Of a stretch of DNA of 64,000 nucleotides, positions 33,943-44,690 are shown piece by piece. Every line of letters begins with the position of its first letter. Positions within the stretch are counted from its first letter, which is position 1. The DNA is taken from positions 4,174,458-4,238,457 of the forward strand of contig OZ024790.1 of NCBI GenBank assembly GCA_964017065.1, written 5' to 3'. The notes under the pieces are model-generated. The model was not told where the DNA came from. It made no database searches and saw nothing but the letters and a program-made list of their open reading frames with translations. This DNA is from Haliclona indistincta (Eukaryota > Porifera > Demospongiae > Haplosclerida > Chalinidae). Made by a program: the position numbers and the translations under genes.

Positions 33943-34195
33943 ATATAAATTTATGGATTGAGACATAATTATAAGTATAAGTAGGATGAACTGAGACATA
34001 TAAGTAGGACACTCCAAGATTATCATCGGATTAATGACCTTTCTATCTCTCTCTAACTTATGTCTACCTAATCATTAAGCAATGACAAGGCATAAGCAGA
34101 TGTAAACAGCTGATATAGCCACACCTGTTCGTCACCACATTCAGCTGCGAGTCATTGAAGGAAGAGTTGAAGATGGAAGTCAAGTGGCTCTAACC

Positions 34196-34290
34196 GCAGA
34201 GAAAAGAAGTTAAAAAAAGAACTGAAGATCATCGCAGAGAAAAGAAGTAGAGAAAAGAACTGAAGATCATCGCAGAGAAAAGAAGTAGAG
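34196..34290. repeat. Short tandem repeat, about 37-bp unit
   Basis: Two and a half copies of GCAGAGAAAAGAAG followed by AAAGAACTGAAGATCATC. Confidence 0.7.
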
Positions 34291-34744
34291 TGTAGCTTTT
34301 TCCTGACACCTCAAGAAAAGGACTGCAATATCACATGAGTCACGTCCACTCACCATCAGAGAGGTCAGTAACAGCTACAGGTATATTATTATACCATGCT
34401 TTGTATTATTGTATTATGTTAGTCTGCTGTACTATAGAGTATCAAGAGATTTTATTTAACAAAAACAACAAAGTGCAGCTTTGAAATCAAATAACAAATG
34501 AAAACATGTCACTATATTGCCTACTGAGGAGTGTAGACAATCCTCGCCCCATAATGAGGAACAAAAATTGTGCTTTATGAACGGTTTATTTTTATGCACT
34601 TAGAATGAGAAATTCATTTCTATTATTATTAATACCTAATTGTGATTGACAATAAATTTGACAATAATAATTATTCTGACTCTATTGAATGCCGTGTCAT
34701 GATTATGTGACAACCGAGGTACTAATTGATTATGAGTGCAGAAA

Positions 34745-34975
34745 GTGCAAGAGGAGCCGCCACTTTACGTCATGTCTGTCCGTACTTCAAAGGCATGTAC
34801 TAAAGAAGTAACAACGATCCAAGCCCCTTAGTTAGGAACACAATTATGTTGCCAGCAGCCACAGTAATTCCAGTTCAAAGGCATGTATTAAAGAAGTGAC
34901 AACAATCCAAGCCCCTTAAAGAGGAACAACATTATGTTGCCAGCAGCCACAGTTCAAAGGCATAGAGTATAGTAC
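34745..34975. repeat. 88-bp minisatellite unit, dispersed copies
   Basis: Two units with ATCCAAGCCCCTTA, GTTGCCAGCAGCCACAG and TTCAAAGGCATGTATTAAAG. The same unit forms an array at 40470-40880; a degenerate half-unit with GCCCCATAATGAGGAACAAA lies at 34546. Confidence 0.8.
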
Positions 34976-35376
34976 AAAAAATCGCTTAGAGGGGTGGGCA
35001 CAAGCGACTTAAAAATCTAGTTGGTAAGACCTAAAATCTGACCTAAATTTTTTGAGGAAATAAACAAGGAGAAAACAGCCACATAGCTTATTTAAGTACG
35101 GCTGGGTGCTGGTGCAAGAGTTTCCAAAATATTAGCTCAAGTTATCACCACTTATATGAAAGATCAAGGAACTGAAACATAATTTTGCAGAAAACTGTTA
35201 CTCGACATAAACGGAGTTTCAAACCACTCTTGGTACAAAAGTACCAAGAGGTAGAATGGTAATTTTCTATGCTGATCGATTTCCTTAGTGAATTCAACAC
35301 CTATGGTCTGTTAAATTCATAATAAATCTATAATTTTCGCTAAAAAGTAACAATGTAGAACAATGTAGGTCATGAC

Positions 35377-36235
35377 TTGGACATTATCTCAAAAAGCTCA
35401 TTTATGTACATTCATCAAAAAATCAAGAAAATGCAGACACGACGACCACCGTATGCAGACTATTGTGCTCATCTAGTCGGAGCAAAGCACAAAATGGAGG
35501 CTCTCAAACAAGAGAAGCCAGTACAAGACGTTCTTAAAGTTGAACAAGGATGGTATAGGTGTGACCAAGGTGCAAGCTCGTATCGTAACAGTTGCCGAAG
35601 AACAGTGCTTATGGGACTGGTGTTATGGCTACTGACAATCCCACGTCATTGCTACGTAAATGGTGAATTCTTTTATTGTGGAATGTATTTGTGCCTGAGA
35701 GGAGGATGTGAACACAGAAACATGAAATATAGCCAGGTTGCTTTCAAAACTGTTGTCGATCCAAACGCTCCTTCTGAGACGATTAAATGCTTGGTGTATA
35801 CAGAACATGGGTCCAAAAATAGAACCGGGTCTTCTCATCAGGTACACCTTGACAACAAAGAGGTAGTTCACTACGCTAATGCTTCACTCGGTAATCGATT
35901 TTTTGTCTACATGGTGGAACTATATATGTCGAAACTATCTGAAAAGTTATTGAAAAAGATTTATTTTATTGCAAACCAGCAAAAAAAATTGAAGATGGTG
36001 TTTGGTATTTTGACTGTCCAATTGGGCATAATCTACTGACGAAGAGGCTAAAGACGATGTATGAGAGTGCTGGTTTAGACTCTAAAGGTGTTTCCAATCA
36101 CAGCTTACGAGCGACCGCGGAAGAACACCAGGTCACCAGCACAAGCTATGCACACTCAATCAGCAGCTGCATCAACTACCACAGAGCATCCAACCCTGCA
36201 TGCTATAATTATGCCACGCGGTAGACGTGGCATAT
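35377..36235 (+). pseudogene. Second Crypton-type / DUF3504-like recombinase remnant
   Basis: ORF 35377-36039 encodes a region with EFFYCGMYLCLRGGCEHRNM, the first catalytic Arg box and its context (R-G-G-x-E-H-R), followed by a beta-rich segment ending SHQVHLDN. A frameshift near 35960 moves the domain into another frame: FYCKPAKKIEDGVWYFDCPI, GHNLLTKRLKTMYESAGL and VSNHSLRAT, the H-x-L-R box. The frame is then lost. A third frame reads AYERPRKNTRSP where the tyrosine segment would be, so a deletion may have removed the sequence between the two boxes. This family is distinct from the remnant at 29194-30160. It is not functional as it stands. Confidence 0.75.
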
Positions 36236-36257
36236 TTAGGGTTGGGCGGAAAATAAG

Positions 36258-36354
36258 ATGGCGGCTACACTTAGGCTAAACGCAATAATTCACGTATATC
36301 TTGGCTGTTGACGACATCAGGGGTATTTTAACTACCTAGGAGCTATCCTAAGAG
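36258..36354 (+). promoter_or_regulatory. Putative 5' noncoding exon with YY1-like motif for the gene at 36478
   Basis: AAGATGGCGGCTACAC at 36258 is followed by about 85 bp without ATG and a good donor (AAGAG|GTAAGC at 36354/36355). YY1-type motifs near transcription starts are common in animal genes. The exon's 5' limit is inferred. Confidence 0.4.
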
Positions 36355-36477
36355 GTAAGCGCTTTCAATGAGTCTACTAATAAAGACCGTAAGGCCAGAC
36401 TTTTTGGTTTCTTGTGGTGTGTTTATTGAGTATAATATTTTTAATGTTAATTTCAATATTTCTGTTATATTGTAGAT

Positions 36478-36912
36478 ATGCCTAATGACTGGGATCTAGA
36501 GAAGGTAGCTACTCTGCTGATGTGGAGTGGGAGTGAGGTAACTCACGCTATACTGGGCAACAGGGCGCTCACTGACTCCAAGATGTCAATGCTGAACTGC
36601 ATGGTGGGTGCACGGCCTCGCTAAAGTGTGTGCTAAACAGGACAGGGAAGAAAACGGTTCACGACATTTGAGGTACAAACACTGTCTTCACTGTACCTAC
36701 AAAGCATTAAAATTTGTTTATGTAAATGCTTGCCTCTGATTTCAACTTTAAACAATTGTTATTTACTTTCTTTGTTTAGGTGGTATGTTGAGATTCTTTG
36801 TTTTATCAGCAGCATTCTGCCCAAGCAGGAAAAGAAGGCCTTCTTGAGTGAGCTCATGGACAATTGGCAGGATTGCATGTCCGAGCTGTTTGAGTCAGGT
36901 GAGGACGATTAG
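36478..36912 (+). CDS. Small multi-exon gene, 96 aa, unknown function
   Basis: Three coding segments join in frame through GT-AG introns: 36478-36603 (42 codons), a 32-nt microexon 36641-36672, and 36780-36912 ending in TAG. Introns are 37 and 107 nt. The preceding acceptor is TTGTAG at 36475. The product starts MPNDWDLEKVATLLMWSGSE, passes DREENGSRHLR in the microexon and continues WYVEILCFISSILPKQEKKA, ending in an acidic FESGEDD tail. It is rich in Trp, Met and Leu with helical character. No signal peptide or known domain is recognised. No stop or frame break occurs in any coding segment, unlike nearly everything around it. It could be a real short gene or the tail of a longer one. Function unknown. 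Confidence 0.55.
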
Positions 36913-37734
36913 TTCCTACATAACTTAGTGATCCTTAGTGATCACTTACTGATAGTACAATCACAAGCATACACTCACCACACATTACGAAATTGTCTCT
37001 CTCATCTAGACACCTCAATAGCTCTATCAGCATCAGTCATCATCAGTCAGAATTAGACATCAACAACATCACTATCCCTACTACCATCATGGGACTAAGA
37101 CCGGTACCACAATACATGCCAGTATAGCTAAAAAATATTTCAAGGAATGTAAAAGACTTGCCAAAGAAGAGATGGCAGTGATATACTGGTGCATGAACCA
37201 AGAGCTAAGGTGGACCTCACTAAGTATCTAGACCATCATAACTTCAAGATAGTCACATCATGACATAGCATATGCAGCTTGCTATTGCACTCAGTGAGTT
37301 AGTAGTTCATATGCACTAGGTATGCTCATTGGTATACTACATGGTTTGCACATGTGTATACACATTGTATAATTCTCTTATACACCTAATATACAGGGAT
37401 ATATAATTCAATCTTAGCATGATGGTAGTCAGTAGAAAGCACCATTAGGTGAGCATGGTAGCAGTTACATTTTGCCTTTTTACATTGATTATTATCTCCT
37501 CTCAGACTCCACCCACCCGCCCTATGCTTCTACCTGTTTCAAAATACTATTCTTGCCCATCCACTCGTCAGCCCAACAGCTTGAGAGCAAGTTGAGGATT
37601 GCATTGCAGATGGTACATGGATTCCATACATACTAAGGCATGGCATCATCATTAGGAATCATGACTACAGAACAAATTTTCACAAATAAATAATTTATGA
37701 CAAACAAATTTGGTGCTAATATTTATTATTCATT
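36913..37734. other. Downstream region of the small gene, no further gene seen
   Basis: Short frames only. Possible exon fragments such as 36990-37090 lack convincing splice sites. AATAAA-like signals occur near 37685. Confidence 0.4.
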
Positions 37735-38045
37735 AACAAATTATGCTCTAGTCCAATTAAAATCAGGAAAAGCTAAAAGCATTTTATGGCCATCCAAATA
37801 CAGACCTAATGCTCAGCATCAGGTATTCAGATGTTGACATAGTACAGGCCAAGACAGACAAGTAGCATCACATATCAACATAGTCATGCTTACTTCTTCC
37901 ATTGACAAAGAGAAAAAAACATTGTCAAATTCGTGGTCTTAAATACAAACATTCTCGTACACTCAATCGCCATATGCGGCAGAAGCACTGATTTTGTTGT
38001 GTGTAGTGTTATTGGTTTGTGTAATGTATTACTAATAATAATTAA
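37735..38045. repeat. 320-bp duplicated segment, copy 2
   Basis: Copy of 32985-33305; it ends in TACTAATAATAATTA where the hairpin/foldback element begins. Confidence 0.75.
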
Positions 38046-38050
38046 TTATT

Positions 38051-38291
38051 AGGGAGACACGGTAGTGTCTCCCTATGTAGGGATGAACGAGAAAACAAGA
38101 TGGCGGCTACATACAATGTATTAGCGTTCAAACGCTGATATTTCGCCTGGTGATGAATTTTATACGTCCATAGATACTTAGATCTGCTATCTGGCGTTGC
38201 CCCATCTTACAGTAGCAAGGAGAGTGCTCGAAATTGTTACTAAAGTGACGAACCTGGAAACGGTGAAAATCGACTTTCGTCATCTTCGTTT

Positions 38292-38360
<69 letters not shown>

Positions 38361-39354
38361 AACTCGCCTAGCGCCTTTACGCGAGCAGTGTCGAGACCAA
38401 AACACCCACGAACAGTCGTGAAATTCTCCTGGCATGTGCCTTTTGAACTTAGTTTTTAGCGAAACGACGATATAAATTTGACGAGCTCACGATCACGAAC
38501 AGTTGTCAGCTGAGTGTTTGACGCCATTATTGTGATTACGTAATACGCACGTGACCAAACACACTTGTAGAGTATCGCCGTATGGAGAGCGCATATTGGC
38601 GTCTGGAGTCTTCGAAGAACAACTCACAGAGTAAGCTCGTGTAGTATCACCGTTCTGCTGCTTGCCAGATAGTATCACAGCCATTCAGAAAATTCTAAAC
38701 CAGAGTGGGCGGGGCTCGTATGCTGTGCATCCAGGCTTCAGCTTGCATAAATGCGTGAACTAGTTTCAGTATTTAGGAGCTACAAGTTAAAAAGCAATTA
38801 TCAAGAAAAGCAAACCAAAACAATGATGGAAACAAAAAAGAGATACATTATATGCACTGTAAAGTAATAATAATAGTTATTATCTTGCCGAATTCGAACT
38901 GCACCAAAAATTTGAAACTCACTGTAAAAGAAAAAAGGACACAAACAAGAAAATAAAAAGATTTCTAACGAAATCAAAAGGATGTAGGGATAAAGAAATC
39001 TGCTACTGGTCCACAATGTAAACCAACAAGGAGCAAGCATGGAATGGTAACACGATTGACTTGCTAACAGACCATAGATCCCTACATCAGTGGCTGACTC
39101 TAGTACAGCAGTTCTGCTAGTTGCTATTGACTGACACCTGACATGCATTGAATTGAATTTAGCTTGTGACAAAATAATTATAGTATAGTCAAAATGTTAT
39201 GTACAGCCACTGATGTAGGGATCTATGGTCTGTTAGCAAGTCAATCGTGTTACCATTCCATGCTTGCTCCTTGTTGGTTTACATTGTGGACCAGTAGCAG
39301 ATTTCTTTATCCCTACATCCTTTTGATTTCGTTAGAAATCTTTTTATTTTCTTG
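38051..39354 (+). mobile_element. Hairpin/foldback element, copy 4 (complete)
   Basis: Begins with the perfect hairpin AGGGAGACAC-GGTA-GTGTCTCCCT and ends with the 3' foldback (38946-39354, arms of about 165 bp). Internal features: AAGATGGCGGC (about 38096), a (TTTC)17-like run (38288-38357), TTACGTAA (38536-38543), CACGTGAC (38548-38555) and GGGCGGGGC (38707-38715). A 123-codon minus-strand ORF (38801-39172) is identical in copy 5, which reflects recent duplication rather than selection. No transposase. Confidence 0.8.
38288..38357. repeat. TTTC microsatellite in copy 4
   Basis: About 17 repeats, against about 5 in copy 5 (41537-41560). The two copies are otherwise nearly identical, so this tract has changed recently. 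Confidence 0.9.
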
Positions 39355-39645
39355 TGTACATTGAATCACACTGACAACCATCATAACTACAACTGGTAGT
39401 CCACCAATACAATCAGCTAAACAGTGTTATCCTACATCATTAACATTAGTTTGACCAACAATGCAAATACATCAGTGGAGCCACAATACTGTTGTGCAAG
39501 CAACAATGCAGTCTTCCTAGTCAACATTTAGTTCAGACCTATCGTCCAATCAGACCTTAACAATAACACTTGTTCTAGTTGGTTCCTGCCGTGTTGTAAC
39601 AAAAGATTTTTTTAAATCAACACCACGCAAAACACTTAGAAGACA
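39355..39645. repeat. Duplicated flank carrying the empty site of the 7.4-kb element
   Basis: Identical to 42561-42601 plus 50030-50281. The element's target dinucleotide TG is at 39394-39395 (ACAAC-TG-GTAGTCC). The duplication ends at CTTAGAAGACA in both places. Confidence 0.85.
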
Positions 39646-40469
39646 TGTCTCTTGTCCCTTGTCCGTCCAGCTTCACTACATCCTTCACCAGAGCTACTGA
39701 CCAGCGTGGTAGTGCCCCTGGATGCACTGACACCTCTCAAGCATCCCGCAGTTGCCGCTCAGAAAGGATACTGGACCATCTTGTCTGCCATGTTTACTCC
39801 AACAGTCCCTTTGCAACAGTCCAAAGAGACTGTTGCCAAGCAACAGTCCCTTTGTGCAGCCAATAGCTACAAGAACGCTTTACCACCGAGTCAGTTATGC
39901 ACATAGAGAACTAGAAGAAGGAGATAGGACCAGAAGACACAGCTAGAGGACCAGCAAAAGCAGAACACATTCAGCAATACACTCAAAATGAATTTTGCTC
40001 TCTCCAAGCGATTCGGACCATTGTGCTCTCTTAGCACTCATATACAGTAGAGAAGAAGCGGACCATAGGATGGACAAGAAGGGTAGAGTTAACGATACTT
40101 ATTGCACTTTATTTGTAAAATTGTTATGAAAAAAATTATATGAGTAACAAATGAAGACAAATAATTATATTGTATAAGAGCAGCCAATAGCATAATACAG
40201 TCAAAGAAACCAAAAATGAGCTAGCTACAGGAATAGACAGCAAGAATTATCATCAAGAAGAGAGCGATGGTGTTGTCTGAGCTAGTGACACGTGTCACAA
40301 TAAATCACTAACACACATACCATTCTAGCACTGAATGAAATCATACATGTACATGATGAGCATGAATAACTAAAACGCACAAGTACAAATCCATCATTCA
40401 AGTAGCAAATGAAATATAAGGTCATTTTGGCTACTGAGCTAGAGTCAATTATATTATAGATTGTGACTA
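39646..40469. other. Unassigned region
   Basis: 39650-39990 is open in three frames and less AT-rich than its surroundings, but no frame looks like a known protein. 39990-40469 is AT-rich and non-coding. It could hold an exon of an unseen gene. Confidence 0.3.
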
Positions 40470-40885
40470 CAATCCAAGCCCCTTAATGAGGAACAAAATT
40501 GTGTTGCCATCAGCCACAGTAATTCCAGTTCAAAGGCATGTATTAAACAAGTAACAACAATCCAAGCCCCTTAATGAGGAACAAAATTATGTTGACAGCA
40601 GCCACAGAATTCCAGTTCAAAGGCATGTATTAAAGAAGTAACAACAATCCAAGCCCCTTAATGAGGAACAAAATTATGTTGCAGTAATTCCAGTTCAAAG
40701 GCATGTATTAAACAAGTAACAACAATCCAAGCCCCTTAATGAGGAACAAAACTATGTTGCAGTAATTCCAGTTCAAAGGCATGTATTAACCAAGTAACAA
40801 CAATCCAAGCCCCTTAATGAGGAACAAAATTATGTTGACAGCAGCCACAGTTCAAAGGCATGTATTAAAGAAGTGACAACAGGAA
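40470..40885. repeat. 88-bp minisatellite array
   Basis: About six units with CAATCCAAGCCCCTTAATGA, GGAACAAAATTATGTTG and AGTTCAAAGGCATGTATTAA. Some units lack the CAGCAGCCAC segment. Related units are at 34745-34975. Confidence 0.85.
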
Positions 40886-41296
40886 TAGCGAACAGAACAC
40901 AAGAACAAAGCCACTATGGATGATTGACCGAACAATTTAAACAACTGACTAAATGTCCCATATCAAAGTTATAGTAATGTAACAAGGTAGACATGACATG
41001 GTCTAACACGTGGAGTCACAGTATGTTCAATATACCGATCAAATACATGCTACTAGTTTGATACAGAATCACATCAGCAAACAACCATCAATATTATTAT
41101 GAATGACAATAAACAGCAAACATTGTAACGTTTAACCAATCATTAGTAATGATGTCAAATACAATTTATAACTCTTGAAATACATAACAATAATTGATAG
41201 ATAAAATTAGCAAGGACGCAACAGTGCTGGCGCAATTCTTCACAAGCAACAATGCAACACCACACGTAATCATGAGGTAACCTTACAGTCATTATT
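40886..41296. other. AT-rich spacer, nothing recognised
   Basis: No ORF, repeat copy or structural signal stands out between the minisatellite and element copy 5. Confidence 0.4.
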
Positions 41297-42560
41297 AGGG
41301 AGACACGGTAGTGTCTCCCTATGTAGGGATGAACGAGAAAACAAGATGGCGGCTACATACAATGTATTAGCGTTCAAACGCTGATATTTCGCCTGGTGAT
41401 GAATTTTATACGTCCATAGATACTTAGATCTGCTATCTGCCGTTGCCCCATCTTACAGTAGCAAGGAGAGTGCTCGAAATTGTTACTAAAGTGACGAACC
41501 TGGAAACGGTGAAAATCGACTTACGTCATCTTCGTTTTCTTTCTTTCTTTCTTTCTTTCTTCAACTCGCCTAGCGCCTTTACGCGAGCAGTGTCGAGACC
41601 AAAACACCCACGAACAGTCGTGAAATTCTCCTGGCATGTGCCTTTTGAACTTAGTTTTTAGCGAAACGACGATATAAATTTGACGAGCTCACGATCACGA
41701 ACAGTTGTCAGCTGAGTGTTTGACGCCATTATTGTGATTACGTAATACGCACGTGACCAAACACACTTGTAGAGTATCGCCGTATGGAGAGCGCATATTG
41801 GCGTCTGGAGTCTTCGAAGAACAACTCACAGAGTAAGCTCGTGTAGTATCACCGTTCTGCTGCTTGCCAGATAGTATCACAGCCATTCAGAAAATTCTAA
41901 ACCAGAGTGGGCGGGGCTCGTATGCTGTGCATCCAGGCTTCAGCTTGCATAAATGCGTGAACTAGTTTCAGTATTTAGGAGCTACAAGTTAAAAAGCAAT
42001 TATCAAGAAAAGCAAACCAAAACAATGATGGAAACAAAAAAGAGATACATTATATGCACTGTAAAGTAATAATAATAGTTATTATCTTGCCGAATTCGAA
42101 CTGCACCAAAAATTTGAAACTCACTGTAAAAGAAAAAAGGACACAAACAAGAAAATAAAAAGATTTCTAACGAAATCAAAAGGATGTAGGGATAAAGAAA
42201 TCTGCTACTGGTCCACAATGTAAACCAACAAGGAGCAAGCATGGAATGGTAACACGATTGACTTGCTAACAGACCATAGATCCCTACATCAGTGGCTGAC
42301 TCTAGTACAGCAGTTCTGCTAGTTGCTATTGACTGACACCTGACATGCATTGAATTGAATTTAGCTTGTGACAAAATAATTATAGTATAGTCAAAATGTT
42401 ATGTACAGCCACTGATGTAGGGATCTATGGTCTGTTAGCAAGTCAATCGTGTTACCATTCCATGCATGCTTGCTCCTTGTTGGTTTACATTGTGGACCAG
42501 TAGCAGATTTCTTTATCCCTACATCCTTTTGATTTCGTTAGAAATCTTTTTATTTTCTTG
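41297..42560 (+). mobile_element. Hairpin/foldback element, copy 5 (complete)
   Basis: Nearly identical to copy 4. Differences seen by eye: TTTC tract length, C/G at 41440, an A/T near 41524, and a duplicated CATG in the foldback arm (about 42463). Foldback at 42148-42560. The shared sequence continues past the element to 42601 and resumes at 50030. Confidence 0.85.
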
Positions 42561-42601
42561 TGTACATTGAATCACACTGACAACCATCATAACTACAACT
42601 G

Positions 42602-42785
42602 CACAGTAAATGAAAGTGTGTTAAATTGACACATATTCGTGTGTCAAATGCTTGTCCCAAAATTTGACACAAAGCACACGTGCCAAAGTAATGGTGTGTC
42701 AAATTGGCACACCTGTAGTGTGCTAAATCACATGTGTCAAATGATGGTGTGGCACACCTATAGTGTGTCATATCGAAATGTGTGA
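42602..42785 (+). repeat. Left inverted repeat of the 7.4-kb element
   Basis: Starts CACAGTAAATGAAAGTGTG. It contains five or six versions of a GTGTGTCAAA / TTGGCACAC subrepeat on both strands, making nested small palindromes. Confidence 0.75.
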
Positions 42786-43379
42786 ATAATTCATGAGCAT
42801 GCATAGTTCGCTTCAGTTGTAGCACGTACGAAACAACTGCATGTGGTTAAAAATATTATTACAGTACACATGAACAAACATACAAGAATTTCAGTCAACT
42901 CTAATTGTTCTCATTAAGCTTTATTCGCCGAGTCTGCTGAATTTCAGGTGCAGAAACATTCACTTCACAGATCGTTTCAACTGAAGAAAAAGAAATTTAA
43001 TGAAAACAGAAATATAAACAAGATATGGCTACACAAGCATGCATATAAAACCTAAGAAAATAATAACAGAACCGAGGGAATCATGGCTAACACAGAAATC
43101 GAGGAAGACTTATGGCGAATACAGAAATAAACAGTGGGTGGACTCAGAAACATTGCTACAACGGAAACCAAACCACGGGAGAGATTGCTAGAACACATCT
43201 TAATACGCATGTACACATGTAAGTGTATGAAGATGGAAATTAGCTGGCTAGACTGTAGCTAACTGATAGACATTGCTACTACAGAAAGAGGAAAGTCAAA
43301 CAAGGGAGAGGATAGTAACACAAGGGAGGGGTCAGTAATATGAGGGAGAGGATAGTTACACAAGGGAGAGCCCAGTAAT

Positions 43380-43770
43380 ACATGACCACACCCTAACACA
43401 ACAGCTATATACTATGTAGATAAAAATCATTATCTGGCTTGCCTTTGAGATGTACATGTATCCGTTGTTTTCAAATACAAAGGTCTTTCAGTCTAAAGGA
43501 ATAAAATAGTTTCAAATGTATATTTCTCAATCCATGACCTGCATAAGAAAACAAAAAATAATATCAAAAAATCTAACAATTGCTTGCAGTAGACATACAC
43601 ACACAAAATTATATTTTAATAATTGGTATGCTGTTGTTATGCTCAAGTATCAACATGCAGAGAGAAGTGTCACTGTAGCTACATGTACAATCCTGAGCCC
43701 CAGTTCCTGAACTGTCAGAGACAGCCAGCCATTTGTTCCTCAAGACAGGAACACAGCTAAAAACACAACT
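43380..43770 (+). repeat. 400-bp internal unit, copy 1
   Basis: Contains CTGGCTTGCCTTTGAGATGT, CAAATACAAAGGTCTTTCAG and CCTGAACTGTCAGAGACAGC. Copies 2 and 3 are at 47766-48190 and 48215-48640. This unit carries longer insertions (about 43590-43630) and precedes the 39-bp array. Confidence 0.8.
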
Positions 43771-43811
43771 GATGCTACCAGTAAGATTTCTACTAAAGCT
43801 GATTAGGCATG

Positions 43812-44690
43812 ATGACTACGAGGGAAACAAGAACAGAAACCGAGGGAGACATGACTACGAAGAAGGCAATAATAGAAACTGAGGGAGACATGACTACGAA
43901 GAAGGCAATAATAGAAACTGAGGGAGACATGACTACGAAGAAGGCAATAATAGAATTGAGGGAGACATGACTATGAAGAAGGCAATAATAGAACTGAGGG
44001 AGACATGACTACGAAGGCAATAATAGAAACTGAGGGAGACATGACTACGAAGAAGGCAATAATAGAATTGAGGGAGACATGACTATGAAGAAGGCAATAA
44101 TAGAACTGAGGGAGACATGACTACGAAGGCAATAATAGAAACTGAGGGAGACATGACTACGAAGAAGGCAATAATAGAAACTGAGGGAGACATGACTACG
44201 AAGAAGGCAATGATAGAAACTGAGGGAGACATGACTACGAAGAAGGCAATAATAGAAACTGAGGGAGACATACGTATATGACTACGAAGAAGGCAATAAT
44301 AGAAACAGAGGGAGACATGACTACGAAGAAGGCAATAACAGAAACTGAGGGAGACATGACCAAGAAGAACGCAATAATAGAACTGAGGGAGACATGACTA
44401 CGAAGAAGGCAATAATAGAAACTGAGGGAGACATGACTACGAAGAAGGCAATAATAGAAACTGAGGGAGACATGACTACGAAGAAGGCAATAATAGAACT
44501 GAGGGAGACATGACTACGAAGAAGGCAATAATAGAACTACTGTAAGAGAGACATATGACTACGAAGAAGGCAATAATAGAACTAAGAGAGACATGACTAC
44601 GAAGAAGGCAATAATAGAACTGAGGGAGACATATGACTACGAAGAAGGCAATAATAGAACTGAGGGAGACATGACTACGAAGAAGGCAAC
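43812..44690 (+). repeat. 39-bp minisatellite array
   Basis: About 22 units of GAGGGAGACATGACTACGAA plus GAAGGCAATAATAGAAACT. Because 39 is a multiple of 3, the minus strand reads a repeating 13-residue frame (MSPSVSIIAFFVV). No evidence that it is translated. Confidence 0.9.

Noticed and set aside
38801..39172. 123-codon minus-strand ORF identical at 42003-42374
   Set aside because: Identity reflects very recent duplication of the whole element; the ORF is broken in the older copies (for example near 2000 and 60900) and spans a foldback arm.
39650..39990. Possible exon open in three frames
   Set aside because: No splice partners, no known domain and no conserved counterpart; kept only as an unassigned region.
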